A stretch of 64,000 nt of DNA from Micromonospora citrea (GTDB taxonomy: Bacteria > Actinomycetota > Actinomycetes > Mycobacteriales > Micromonosporaceae): positions 1,218,501 to 1,282,500 of the forward strand of contig NZ_FMHZ01000002.1 in NCBI RefSeq assembly GCF_900090315.1. Direction: 5' to 3'. Shown in pieces: positions 49,407 through 56,967 of the stretch. The notes beneath the pieces are model-generated. The model searched no databases, was not told where the DNA came from, and was given only the letters and a program-made list of their open reading frames with translations. Every line of letters starts with the position of its first letter. Position 1 is the stretch's first letter. A program made the position numbers and the translations under genes.

Positions 49407-50071
49407 GCTTCCCTCCTCATCGCGTCGACCTGCTGACCTGAGCCGCCGTCGAGCACCACCTCGACCCCCGCCCGCACCGGCGCCCCCGGCGCGGCGAGCG
49501 CGGCCGGCAGGGCCTGCTCGACGTACTCGCAGAGGAGGTGGCTGGTGACGAGGTGGAGTTCCTGGACGACCTGGCTGTCGGGTGAGGGGACGGCGAGGAC
49601 GTCGTGGCAGGCGTCGGCGAGGGGGTTGGGGGTGGGTCCGGTGAGGGCCCAGGTTCGTAGTCCGGTGTCGTGGGCGGCGTGGGCGGCGGTGAGGAGGTTG
49701 GTGCTGGTGCCGCTGGTGGACATGAGTAGGAGGATGTCGCCGGGGCGGCCGTGGGCGCGGACCTGGCGGGCGAAGACTTCGTCGTAGCCGTAGTCGTTGC
49801 CGATGGCGGTGAGGGCGCTGGTTTCGGCGTGCAGGGCGATGGCGGAGAGGGGTTGGCGGTCGTCGCGAAGTTTGCCGACGAGTTCGGCGGTGAGGTGTTG
49901 GGCTTCGGCGGCGCTGCCGCCGTTGCCAGCCACCAGCAGCCGACCGCCGTCGACCAGCCGGCGGGCCAGGGTCTCCCCCCACCGCGCCAGCAGCTCCTCG
50001 TGCTGCCGGTAGGGCAGCAGCGCCGCGGCCAGGTTCGCCAGGTGCGCGTCGAGCAGCGTTCCGGCCGTCAT
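49403..50071 (-). CDS. gmhA: Phosphoheptose isomerase (SIS domain, GmhA)
   Basis: 222 aa. It converts sedoheptulose 7-phosphate to D-glycero-D-manno-heptose 7-phosphate, the entry step to ADP-heptose. The SIS fold motifs are LLVAGNGGSAAEAQHLTAEL, LLLMSTSGTSTNLLTAA and the zinc/active-site helix QELHLVTSHLLCEYVE. It overlaps the upstream GT4 stop (ATGA) and the downstream hldE start (GTGA). The middle of the gene (about 49530-49925) has the C-ended codon style of patch A, while both ends do not. Confidence 0.92.
   Translation of the reverse strand: MTAGTLLDAHLANLAAALLPYRQHEELLARWGETLARRLVDGGRLLVAGNGGSAAEAQHLTAELVGKLRDDRQPLSAIALHAETSALTAIGNDYGYDEVFARQVRAHGRPGDILLLMSTSGTSTNLLTAAHAAHDTGLRTWALTGPTPNPLADACHDVLAVPSPDSQVVQELHLVTSHLLCEYVEQALPAALAAPGAPVRAGVEVVLDGGSGQQVDAMRREA
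49530..49925. other. Codon-use patch B (middle of gmhA)
   Basis: This is the same style as patch A: the coding strand has C-ended codons almost throughout (plus strand reads as a G/T tract such as GGTGGCTGGTGACGAGGTGG). It begins and ends inside gmhA. Confidence 0.6.
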
Positions 50072-51288
50072 CCGGCCACCACCCGGCTGGGCCGGCCCAC
50101 CGCCGCCACGTCGCCGTAGACCTCGACCAGCCGCTCCGCCGTGGCCGCCCAGGAGTAGCGGTGCCGCGCCCGTTCCCGCGCCGCCGTCGCGTACGCGAAG
50201 CGGCGGATCCGGTCGTCGAGGAGCCGCCCTATCGCGGCGCCCAGCGCACGCGGGTCCCGGGCCGGGACCAGGTCGCCGGTGACGCCGTCGACCACGGTGT
50301 CCTTGATCCCGCCCACCGCGGTGCCGACCACGGGGACCCCGCACGCCATCGCCTCCAGCGGGGTGAGCCCGAACGGCTCGTACCAGGGGGCGGCCACCAG
50401 GATGTCGGCCGAGCGGTACCAGCGGCCCATCTCCTCGCGGGGCACCGCGCCGACCAGCTTCACCCGGTCGGCCACCCCGCAGCTGACCGCGAGGGCGCGC
50501 AGCCGCCGGGCGTACGGGTCGGTCTCCAGCAGGCCGGCGGGCGGCCCGCCGACCACCACGCACTCGGCCTCCGGCACGTACGCCATCGCCCGCACCACCG
50601 TCTGGAAGCCCTTCCGCTCGACCAGCCGGCCCACGGTGAGGATCCGCGGCCGGCCGTCTTCCTTCTCGGCGGTCGGCCCGAGCGGGGCGAACGTGCCCAG
50701 GTTGACCCCGGACGGGACGACCGTCATCCGGGACCGGGGCACGCCGAGGCGGACCAGCTCGCCGACCTCGTCCTGGCACTGTGCGATCACCCGGTCGACC
50801 GACCGGCCCAGCTCCCGCTCGTAGCCGATCCGGCGGGCCGGGCTGGTGTCCTGCACGCCCTGGTACCGCCGCTTCACCGCGCCGAGGGCGTGGTACGTCT
50901 GCACCACCGGCACCCCGGTCTGCCGGCTGGCGGCCAGCGCGGCGAGGCCGCTCATCCAGAAGTGCGCGTGGATCACCTCGGGCACCCAGTCGCCGCCCCG
51001 CCACCTGTCGACCAGCCAGCGGCTGAACTCCCTCATGTGCGGCAGCAGCGCGTCCTTGGCGACCGGCTCGGCCGGCCCCGCCGGGACGTGCACCACGTCG
51101 TAGCCGTCCGGGCTGCGTACGGTCACCGGCAGGTCCACCGCGTCGCGGCGCGTGTAGACCCGCACGTCGTGTCCGGCGGCCGCGAGCGCGGCGGAGAGCT
51201 CGGCGACATGCGTGTTCTGACCGCCGGCGTCCTCGCCGCCCAGGATGGCGAGCGGACTGGCGTGCTCCGAGATCATCGCGATGCGCAT
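50068..51288 (-). CDS. GT4-family glycosyltransferase
   Basis: 406 aa GT-B enzyme. Acceptor side starts MRIAMISEHASPLAILGGED and GGQNTHVAELSAAL; the donor side has VPSGVNLGTFAPLGP, ILTVGRLVERKGFQ and the E-x7-E segment PWYEPFGLTPLEAMACGVPV. It resembles sucrose-phosphate/MshA-like GT4 enzymes that use nucleotide sugars. In this operon it probably adds a sugar to a heptose-containing glycan. The ATG has GGAGGAGG just upstream, and the gene overlaps the preceding transferase by 16 bases. Codon use here is normal for the window. Confidence 0.88.
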   Translation of the reverse strand: MRIAMISEHASPLAILGGEDAGGQNTHVAELSAALAAAGHDVRVYTRRDAVDLPVTVRSPDGYDVVHVPAGPAEPVAKDALLPHMREFSRWLVDRWRGGDWVPEVIHAHFWMSGLAALAASRQTGVPVVQTYHALGAVKRRYQGVQDTSPARRIGYERELGRSVDRVIAQCQDEVGELVRLGVPRSRMTVVPSGVNLGTFAPLGPTAEKEDGRPRILTVGRLVERKGFQTVVRAMAYVPEAECVVVGGPPAGLLETDPYARRLRALAVSCGVADRVKLVGAVPREEMGRWYRSADILVAAPWYEPFGLTPLEAMACGVPVVGTAVGGIKDTVVDGVTGDLVPARDPRALGAAIGRLLDDRIRRFAYATAARERARHRYSWAATAERLVEVYGDVAAVGRPSRVVAG

Positions 51289-52250
51289 ACTTCCTCCTCC
51301 AGCAGCCGGTCCCAGTCGGCGAGGAAACGGTCGAGGCCGTAGCGGTCCCGGGCGAAGGCGCGGGCCTCCGCGCCAGCCCGGCGCGCCTGCGCCGGGTCCG
51401 CCACGAACCGGCGGGCGGCGTCCAGCAGGGTGTCGATCCGGGTGGACAGGGCTCCGCCGCCGGGCGGCACCGCCATCACCGCCTCGGTGGCGGCCAGCGC
51501 GATCACCGGCATTCCCATGGCCATCGCCTCGATGAGGCTCAGCCCCAGCGACGTCCACCGGCACAGGTGCAGGTACGCCCGGCGGCGCCCCAGCTCGGCG
51601 TGCATCAGGTGCTGGGGCACGTCGTCGTGGCTGGCCAGCCGGTCGGCCGGCAGGCCCAGGTGGTCGGCGAGCCCGGCCACCTTCATCCCGAAGACGTCCA
51701 GCGGGGCGATCTCGGCGAAGCGGGGCAGCAGGTCGGTGCCGGTGACCCGCCAGCGGCGTACCGGCTCGTTGATGACCACGGCGAGGCGCTCCAGCTCGCC
51801 GGTGTACTCGGCCGAGGGCGGGACGATGCCGTGGTCGATCACTGTGGTGCGGGTGGTGCCGGTGTCCCAGAAGAGGTGGTTGAAGTGGGTGACGTGGGCG
51901 ATGAGGAGGTCGTCGCGGTCGGCCATGGGGTGGCGGCTGTGGGGGACGTTGCCGTCCTTGGGGGTGTTGTGTTCGACGTAGATGGTGGGGATGTGGTGGC
52001 CGGGGCGGCGGTGTAGCCATTGGTGGGCGAGGTCGTGTTCTTCGGGGCGTTGCAGGATGATCAGGTCGATGTCGGTGGTGGCGAGGTCGTCGGGGGTCAC
52101 TTCGGTGGCGTTGTCGGGCCAGGGGTAGGTGCGGGCGCGGCCGAGGCCGTAGGGGCCGCGGTCGGGTGTGACGGGGATCAGGTAGCGGTGTCGGCCGTGC
52201 ACGAACGAGGTGGTCCAGGAGCCGTGCACGTGCCAGAGCAGGATGTTCAT
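51273..52250 (-). CDS. Putative glycosyltransferase, GT4-like
   Basis: 325 aa. The N-terminus MNILLWHVHGSWTTSFVHGR and WPDNATEVTPDDLATTDIDL, IYVEHNTPKDGNVPHSRHPM form an acceptor-type Rossmann half; the C-terminal half has YLHLCRWTSLGLSLIEAMAM, matching the donor-binding end of GT4 proteins, and ends in a helical tail (FLADWDRLLEEEV). The donor and acceptor are unknown. ATG with GGAG six bases upstream, overlapping the GmhB-GT9 stop by four bases. The first third has the patch C codon style. Confidence 0.75.
   Translation of the reverse strand: MNILLWHVHGSWTTSFVHGRHRYLIPVTPDRGPYGLGRARTYPWPDNATEVTPDDLATTDIDLIILQRPEEHDLAHQWLHRRPGHHIPTIYVEHNTPKDGNVPHSRHPMADRDDLLIAHVTHFNHLFWDTGTTRTTVIDHGIVPPSAEYTGELERLAVVINEPVRRWRVTGTDLLPRFAEIAPLDVFGMKVAGLADHLGLPADRLASHDDVPQHLMHAELGRRRAYLHLCRWTSLGLSLIEAMAMGMPVIALAATEAVMAVPPGGGALSTRIDTLLDAARRFVADPAQARRAGAEARAFARDRYGLDRFLADWDRLLEEEVCASR
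51845..52190. other. Codon-use patch C (5' part of a glycosyltransferase)
   Basis: C-ended codons again dominate the coding strand, with CAA/GAA allowed, between sharply defined edges; the 3' two thirds of the gene revert to the normal mix. Confidence 0.6.
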
Positions 52251-54037
52251 CGGCCGCTCCCGCCGCTGACCGCCGCCGGCACGCCGGTGTCCGCGCGGGC
52301 CGGTCGGCTCGCCGGGGGCACCCCGAGCAGCCGCAACGCCTCGACGACCTCCTCCGGCCGGATGCCGCTGAGGCACGGATGCCCGGGCACGGGGCAGCGG
52401 GCGGCCCGGGTGTCCCGGCAGGGGGCGTCGGCGTCGCCGAGCCGTACGGTCGGCACCCGCCAGGGGCCCCACTGCCCGAACGGGACGGTCGGCGCGAAGA
52501 GGCTGACCACGGGAACGTCCTGGGCGGCGGCGAGGTGGGCGGGGCCGGTGTTGCCCACCACCACCGCTGCGGCCCCGGCGACGGTCGCCGCCAGCTCGGC
52601 GAGCCCGGTCCGGCCGCCGAGGTCGACGGCCGTGTCCCCGGCGACGAGGGCGGTCAGCTCGCGCTCGTCCGGTCCGCCCGTGACCACCACCCGGTGACCG
52701 GCGGCGACCAGGGCACGGACGATCCGGGCGGCCAGTTCCGGCGGGCAGCCCCGGGCCTGCGAGGCGGACCCGGGGTGCACCACCACGTAGCCCGGCGCGC
52801 CGGCCTCCGGCGGGGGCGCCTGCGTCGGGCGCAGGCGTAGGGCGGGTTCGTCGTCGGGCGCCAGGGCGAAACCCGCCGCGGCAGCCAACGACAGAGCCCG
52901 CTCCGGCTCCGGCACCCCCACCGGAACCCGATGCCGCACGTCCAACAACGAACCCGGATAGTCGTCACTGATCGCACTGACCCGCGACACACCCGCCAAC
53001 CGCAACAACAACGCCAACGGCAACGGCGACTGATGGAAACTGGTGAACACCACCGCCTCGTCCGCCCCCACCGCCGCCAACCGATCCACGAGCAACCGCA
53101 TGTCGACCGGATCAACCACCCCCGGACTCGGATCAATCCACGGCAACCGATGCTCGATCACCTCATCGACACCCGGCAACAACTCCGCCGCCGCCCGCCC
53201 CCGAGGCCCACACAACATCACCACCCGCCCCGCACCCGCCGCCACCGCCCGCACCGCCGGACCCGTCACCAACACATCCCCAGCCGAATCCGACCGCACC
53301 ACCAACACCGTCCCCACCCCCCGCCGCACACCCCCGTAACTGGCCGGATCCACCGCCGCCTGCCGACCCAGAATCTCCGCCACCGCCCCCGACAAATCCC
53401 CCACCACCCGCGCCGCCGCCGCCACCTCACCGGCCCGCGTCACCGCCGTCGGCACCAAAACCCCCGACGCCCCCGCCGCCGACGCCGCCACCACATCCCG
53501 ACCGATGTCCCCCACCACCACACACCGCGACGGCACCGTCCCCAACTCCCGCGCCGCCGCCCACACCAACCCCGGCGCCGGCTTACGACACCCACACCCC
53601 GCACCCTCCTCATGCGGACACACCAACCACGCGTCGAACCGCCCCAACAACCGCTCCACCCGCGCATGCACCGCCCGCAACTGCCCCTCGGAAAACAACC
53701 CCCGCGCCAGACCCGACTGATTCGTCACCACCGCCAACCGCAACCCCGCAGCCCGCAACCGATCCAACGCCACCCGCGCACCCGGCACCGCACGCACCTT
53801 CTCCGGATCACCGTTGTACGGCACGTCCTCGATCAACGTCCCGTCCCGATCCAGCAACACCGCGTCGAACAGGACGGGTCCGGACGCGGCCCGGTCGGCC
53901 CCGGCTACCCGGGCTGACCTGCGCTGATCCGGCTCCACCTGGTCCTGTCGCACAGCCGGCGGGTTCCCGACGCCCCGGGGAGTAAACGTCAACTTCAACG
54001 CGCCGCCGCGTCGCGTACGGGCCGACGGCGTCGACAC
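52247..54037 (-). CDS. Fusion of GmhB-type heptose bisphosphatase with a GT9 glycosyltransferase
   Basis: 596 aa. Residues about 55-230 are a HAD-IIIA phosphatase of the GmhB type: DRDGT at 63-67 (nucleophile and acid Asp), VVTNQSGLARG, the zinc ligands C140, H142, C148, C150 in CPHEEGAGCGCRKP, and VVGDIGRDVVAA. Residues about 245-580 are a GT9 domain: VLVVRSDSAGDVLVTGPAVR, VHPGSASQARGCPPELAARI, VVGNTGPAHLAAAQDVPVVS. The first half would remove the 7-phosphate of heptose 1,7-bisphosphate and the second transfer heptose. The farthest GTG is used as start; the first 50 residues are unconserved-looking, and GTG codons nearer 53953 or 53938 are alternatives. Much of the gene is codon patch D. Confidence 0.85.
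   Translation of the reverse strand: MSTPSARTRRGGALKLTFTPRGVGNPPAVRQDQVEPDQRRSARVAGADRAASGPVLFDAVLLDRDGTLIEDVPYNGDPEKVRAVPGARVALDRLRAAGLRLAVVTNQSGLARGLFSEGQLRAVHARVERLLGRFDAWLVCPHEEGAGCGCRKPAPGLVWAAARELGTVPSRCVVVGDIGRDVVAASAAGASGVLVPTAVTRAGEVAAAARVVGDLSGAVAEILGRQAAVDPASYGGVRRGVGTVLVVRSDSAGDVLVTGPAVRAVAAGAGRVVMLCGPRGRAAAELLPGVDEVIEHRLPWIDPSPGVVDPVDMRLLVDRLAAVGADEAVVFTSFHQSPLPLALLLRLAGVSRVSAISDDYPGSLLDVRHRVPVGVPEPERALSLAAAAGFALAPDDEPALRLRPTQAPPPEAGAPGYVVVHPGSASQARGCPPELAARIVRALVAAGHRVVVTGGPDERELTALVAGDTAVDLGGRTGLAELAATVAGAAAVVVGNTGPAHLAAAQDVPVVSLFAPTVPFGQWGPWRVPTVRLGDADAPCRDTRAARCPVPGHPCLSGIRPEEVVEALRLLGVPPASRPARADTGVPAAVSGGSGR
52880..53870. other. Codon-use patch D (most of the GmhB-GT9 fusion gene)
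   Basis: The opposite skew to patches A-C: the coding strand favours G- and T-ended codons (TTG, GTG, GGG, GGT, CGG) and avoids C, so the plus strand is a long C/A-rich tract such as CCACCACCACACACCGCGAC. The edges are sharp at about 52880 and 53870, inside one gene. Confidence 0.65.
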
Positions 54038-54075
54038 GCCGGCCCGGGGTGGCGTTACCCGTCGCCCCGGAGAAG

Positions 54076-54096
54076 CTAACCCGCGAGCGCCGTTAG
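54076..54096. promoter_or_regulatory. Inverted repeat between the heptose operon and the SRPBCC gene
   Basis: CTAAC-N11-GTTAG lies between the divergent starts, in an otherwise GC-rich gap, where promoters of both operons must lie. It could be an operator; the arms are short. Confidence 0.3.
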
Positions 54097-54126
54097 TCCG
54101 GGCCGGGTCGGGGGTACGGGGGCGCA

Positions 54127-54573
54127 GTGGCGATTGTGGAGAAAGTGATCGAAGCTCCGCCGGAGCAGGTCTGGGCGGTGCTGGCCGACGGGTGGACGTA
54201 CAGCGACTGGGTCGTCGGCACCGTCCACGTCCGGGACGTGGACGACGCCTGGCCCCGGGTCGGCAGCCAACTGCACCACAAGGCCGGGCCGTGGCCCCTC
54301 TCCCTCCAGGACTCCTCGACGGTGCTCACCTGCGAGCCCCCGCGCCGACTGGTCATCCGCGCCGGGCTCTGGCCGGCCGGCGAGGCGATCGTGGTCTTCA
54401 CCCTCGAAGAGGTGGGTGCGGGCGCGACGCGGGTGCGCATCGGCGAGGACTTCGCCGCCGGCCCGCTGCGCTGGGTACGCAACAAGGTCAACGACCTCGT
54501 GCTGCACCAGCGCAACAAGGAGACCCTGACCCGGCTGGCGGACATCGCCAAGCGGCAGAAGGCGGACGAATGA
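54127..54573 (+). CDS. SRPBCC (START-like) family protein
   Basis: 148 aa helix-grip protein: AIVEKVIEAPPEQVWAVLAD, YSDWVVGTVHVRDVDD, LHHKAGPWPLSLQDSSTVL and a long C-terminal helix (NDLVLHQRNKETLTRLADIA). Such proteins bind hydrophobic ligands or act as cyclases. In actinobacteria this type is often found with an SDR and a CrtI-like FAD oxidoreductase, both of which are present within 5 kb here, which suggests a shared pathway on a hydrophobic substrate (inference). GTG start; its stop overlaps the SDR start (ATGA). Confidence 0.82.
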   Translation: MAIVEKVIEAPPEQVWAVLADGWTYSDWVVGTVHVRDVDDAWPRVGSQLHHKAGPWPLSLQDSSTVLTCEPPRRLVIRAGLWPAGEAIVVFTLEEVGAGATRVRIGEDFAAGPLRWVRNKVNDLVLHQRNKETLTRLADIAKRQKADE

Positions 54574-55571
54574 CGCAGGCCGTGGTGGTGACCGGGGCGA
54601 GCGCCGGGGTGGGACGCGCCGTCGCCCGCCGGTACGCCGAGCGGGGCGCCCGGCTCGCCCTGCTCGCCCGGGGCGAGGCCGGCCTGGCCGCCGCCGAACG
54701 GGACTGCCGGGAACTGGGCGCGGCGGAGGTACGCACCTACCGGGTCGACGTGGCCGACGCCGGCGCGGTGCAGCAGGCCGCCGACGACGTGGTGCACCGG
54801 TTCGGCGGTATCGACGTGTGGGTGAACAACGCCATGGTCTCGGTCTTCGCCCCGGTATGGGAGATCCCGGCCGCGGAGTTCCGGCGGGTGACCGAGGTCA
54901 ACTACCTCGGCACCGTCCACGGCACCCTCGCCGCGCTGCGCCACATGCGGGCGCGCGGGCGGGGAGCGATCGTGCAGGTCGGCTCCGCGCTGGCCTACCG
55001 GGGCATCCCGCTCCAGGCGGCGTACTGCGCGAGCAAGCACGCCATCCAGGGTTTCAACGACTCGCTGCGGGCGGAACTGCTGCACGACTGCCCGGGGGTG
55101 AAGCTGTCGATGGTGCAGCTACCGGCGATCAACACTCCGCAGTTCTCCTGGGTACGCACCCGGCTGCCCCGCCACCCGCAACCGGTGCCACCGATCTTCG
55201 CGCCGGAGGTGGCCGCGAAGGCGATCGTCTGGGCGGCCGACCACGGCCCGCGCGAGCTGAACGTGGGCGGCCCGACCTGGCGCGCCCGGCTCGGCGACAT
55301 CGTCGCGCCCGGCCTGCTCGAACGGAAGCTGGCCCGCGACGGCTACGACAGCCAGCAGACCGACACCCCGATCGACCGGGCCGCCTGGCGGGACAACCTG
55401 GACCGTCCCGGCGACGACGAACGGGACCGGGGCGCGGAGGGGGTCTTCACCGACCGGGCCCGCGCCCGCTCGGCCGCCCTCTGGGTCGGCACGCACAAGC
55501 CGGCGGTCTCGGGGGCCGCCCTCGCCGGCCTGGCCCTGGCCCTGGGCGCCCTCACCCGCCGCCTTCGCTGA
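54570..55571 (+). CDS. Short-chain dehydrogenase with C-terminal membrane helix
   Basis: 333 aa. Classical SDR core: TGASAGVGRAVARRYAERGA, NNAMVSVF, catalytic Ser in VQVGSAL and YCASK. An extra 80-residue C-terminal part ends in a hydrophobic helix (AVSGAALAGLALALGAL) and RRLR, so the enzyme is likely held on the inner face of the membrane. Translationally coupled to the SRPBCC gene by an ATGA overlap. The substrate is unknown, but membrane anchoring and the partner suggest a lipid-like compound. Confidence 0.85.
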   Translation: MTQAVVVTGASAGVGRAVARRYAERGARLALLARGEAGLAAAERDCRELGAAEVRTYRVDVADAGAVQQAADDVVHRFGGIDVWVNNAMVSVFAPVWEIPAAEFRRVTEVNYLGTVHGTLAALRHMRARGRGAIVQVGSALAYRGIPLQAAYCASKHAIQGFNDSLRAELLHDCPGVKLSMVQLPAINTPQFSWVRTRLPRHPQPVPPIFAPEVAAKAIVWAADHGPRELNVGGPTWRARLGDIVAPGLLERKLARDGYDSQQTDTPIDRAAWRDNLDRPGDDERDRGAEGVFTDRARARSAALWVGTHKPAVSGAALAGLALALGALTRRLR

Positions 55572-55672
55572 CGCAGGCGCGTCCGCTCGGCGAGACGACC
55601 GTAGTAGCCCTCCGCAGGGACCGGATCACCGGCGGAAAGGGGTGCCTTTTCGACCCGGATGTGGCAAGTGGC

Positions 55673-55678
55673 TACCCT
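55673..55678 (+). promoter_or_regulatory. Probable -10 box for the mannose synthase gene
   Basis: TACCCT about 28 bases before the start, with TTCGAC 18 bases further upstream as a possible -35, in a less GC-rich stretch. Confidence 0.4.
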
Positions 55679-55706
55679 CTCAGGGAGCCCTGTCCGCCGA
55701 CCGAGG

Positions 55707-56483
55707 ATGTCCGACATGATCGAACCCGTGCAGCTGCCCGCGCCCTGGCGGGACGCACGCCTGACCGTCGTGGTCCCCACCTACAACGAGGCGGGCAACC
55801 TCCCGGTGCTGGTCGAGCGGCTCCTGGCCCTGCCGCTGCCGGGCCTGAAGATCCTCGTCGCCGACGACAACTCCCCCGACGGCACCGGCGAGGTGGCGGA
55901 CAAACTGGCCATCGAGCACCCCGACCGGATCCAGGTCGTGCACCGGGCCGGCAAGGAGGGCCTCGGCCGGGCGTACGTGGACGGGATCGGCCGCGCGCTC
56001 GACGGCGGCGCGGAGTACGTGGCGCAGATGGACGCGGACCTGTCGCACCCGCCGGAGGCGCTGCCGGGCATGCTCGGCGCGCTGCTCTCCACCCAGGCCG
56101 GCGTCGTGATCGGCTCCCGTTACGTGCCCGGCGGCGAACTGGACGAAAACTGGCCGCTCTACCGGCGGGCGCTCAGCGGCTGGGCGAACCTCTACGTGCA
56201 CACGCTGCTGCGGGTCCGGATCCGCGACCTCACCGCCGGCTTCAAGATCTGGCGGGCGGACGCCCTGCGGGACATCGGCCTGGAGCGGGTGCAGTCCAAC
56301 GGTTACAGCTTCCAGGTGGAGATGCACTACCTCGCCACGAAGCTGGGGCACACCATCCTGGAGGTGCCGATCCGCTTCGAGGAGCGGCGCGACGGCGCGT
56401 CGAAGATGACCACGGCCACCAAGATCGAGAGCGCCCTGATGCCGTTCAAGCTGCGCACGAAGCACCGCAACGTCGAGCGCTGA
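55707..56483 (+). CDS. Polyprenol-phosphate mannose synthase (GT2, DPM1-like)
   Basis: 258 aa GT2 enzyme that transfers mannose from GDP-mannose to polyprenol phosphate, the lipid donor for later PIM, lipoglycan and protein mannosylation steps. Conserved residues: VVVPTYNEAGNLPVLVERLL, VADDNSPDGTG, YVAQMDADLSHPPEAL (DAD metal motif), VVIGSRYVPGG and LTAGFKIWRADAL. Unlike mycobacterial Ppm1 it lacks the fused N-acyltransferase domain. It provides substrate for pathways served by the PIM operon at 10-13 kb but is unlinked to it. Two nearby ATGs (55707, 55716) are possible starts. Confidence 0.92.
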   Translation: MSDMIEPVQLPAPWRDARLTVVVPTYNEAGNLPVLVERLLALPLPGLKILVADDNSPDGTGEVADKLAIEHPDRIQVVHRAGKEGLGRAYVDGIGRALDGGAEYVAQMDADLSHPPEALPGMLGALLSTQAGVVIGSRYVPGGELDENWPLYRRALSGWANLYVHTLLRVRIRDLTAGFKIWRADALRDIGLERVQSNGYSFQVEMHYLATKLGHTILEVPIRFEERRDGASKMTTATKIESALMPFKLRTKHRNVER

Positions 56484-56718
56484 CCGCGCCGGGCCGAAAA
56501 GGCCCGCGAGGCCGGCCGGGCTGGCGCGCGTCGGGGCGGAACGACGACGCCGTGTCGGCACGGTTGCGTGCCGGCGCGACGCCCGTGCTGAGCGGCGGTA
56601 TCCCGGGCGTCGCGCCGCTGGTGCCACCCTCGCCCGCCCGTAGCCGCCTCCACGCAGCCGTAAGCGTCACTGTGCGCCACGTGACGTTGCGTGACTACCG
56701 GCTCGAAGGCGGGGACAG

Positions 56719-56862
56719 GCGCGCTCCGCGCTTTGCTCTGCACCCCTCGACGCACCACGCCCCTGACCTCGGACGTTACGGCACGAGGCCCGGCGAGCCG
56801 GAGAAGGCGCCGTTACCGTAAGTCGCTGTCGCGTATGTGGGTGCAGAGCAAAGGGAGCGCGC
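56719..56862. mobile_element. 144-bp element with near-perfect terminal inverted repeats (MITE-like candidate)
   Basis: The left end GCGCGCTCC-GCG-CTTTGCTCTGCACCC and the right end, read on the other strand GCGCGCTCC-CTTTGCTCTGCACCC, match at 24 bases apart from a three-base insertion. The interior is non-coding and AT-richer than its surroundings, with a CGTTAC/GTAACG pair. It could be a small non-autonomous element, a dispersed palindromic repeat or a very long stem. No clear target duplication is visible. Confidence 0.45.
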
Positions 56863-56922
56863 AGGCCATCCGGGCCGGACGGGGAAGTCACGTTCGGTGA
56901 GGTCGAAGGCGAGCAGTTCCAC
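56776..56922 (-). CDS. Small ORF of 48 residues, doubtful
   Basis: GTG start with GGAGGT five bases upstream, better than many genes here. The first 20 residues (MELLAFDLTERDFPVRPGWP) look protein-like; the rest is translated from the inverted-repeat element. One reading is that an older gene was cut when the element arrived. No function can be assigned. Confidence 0.3.
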   Translation of the reverse strand: MELLAFDLTERDFPVRPGWPARSLCSAPTYATATYGNGAFSGSPGLVP

Positions 56923-56967
56923 CGCCCACCTCCGTTGCCTGCCGCCCGCCCTCGCGGCCGACGACGG

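Larger units (their letters stand above)
56484..56967. other. 484-base gap with an inverted-repeat element and one small frame
   Basis: Between the mannose synthase stop and the FAD oxidoreductase stop (convergent). The left 230 bases show no gene; the right half holds a 144-bp element with terminal inverted repeats and, on the minus strand, a small frame with a strong ribosome site. Both are listed separately. Confidence 0.6.

Noticed and set aside
52931..53917. Plus-strand 328-codon frame rich in His, Arg and Pro
   Set aside because: Antisense artefact of codon patch D in the GmhB-GT9 gene.
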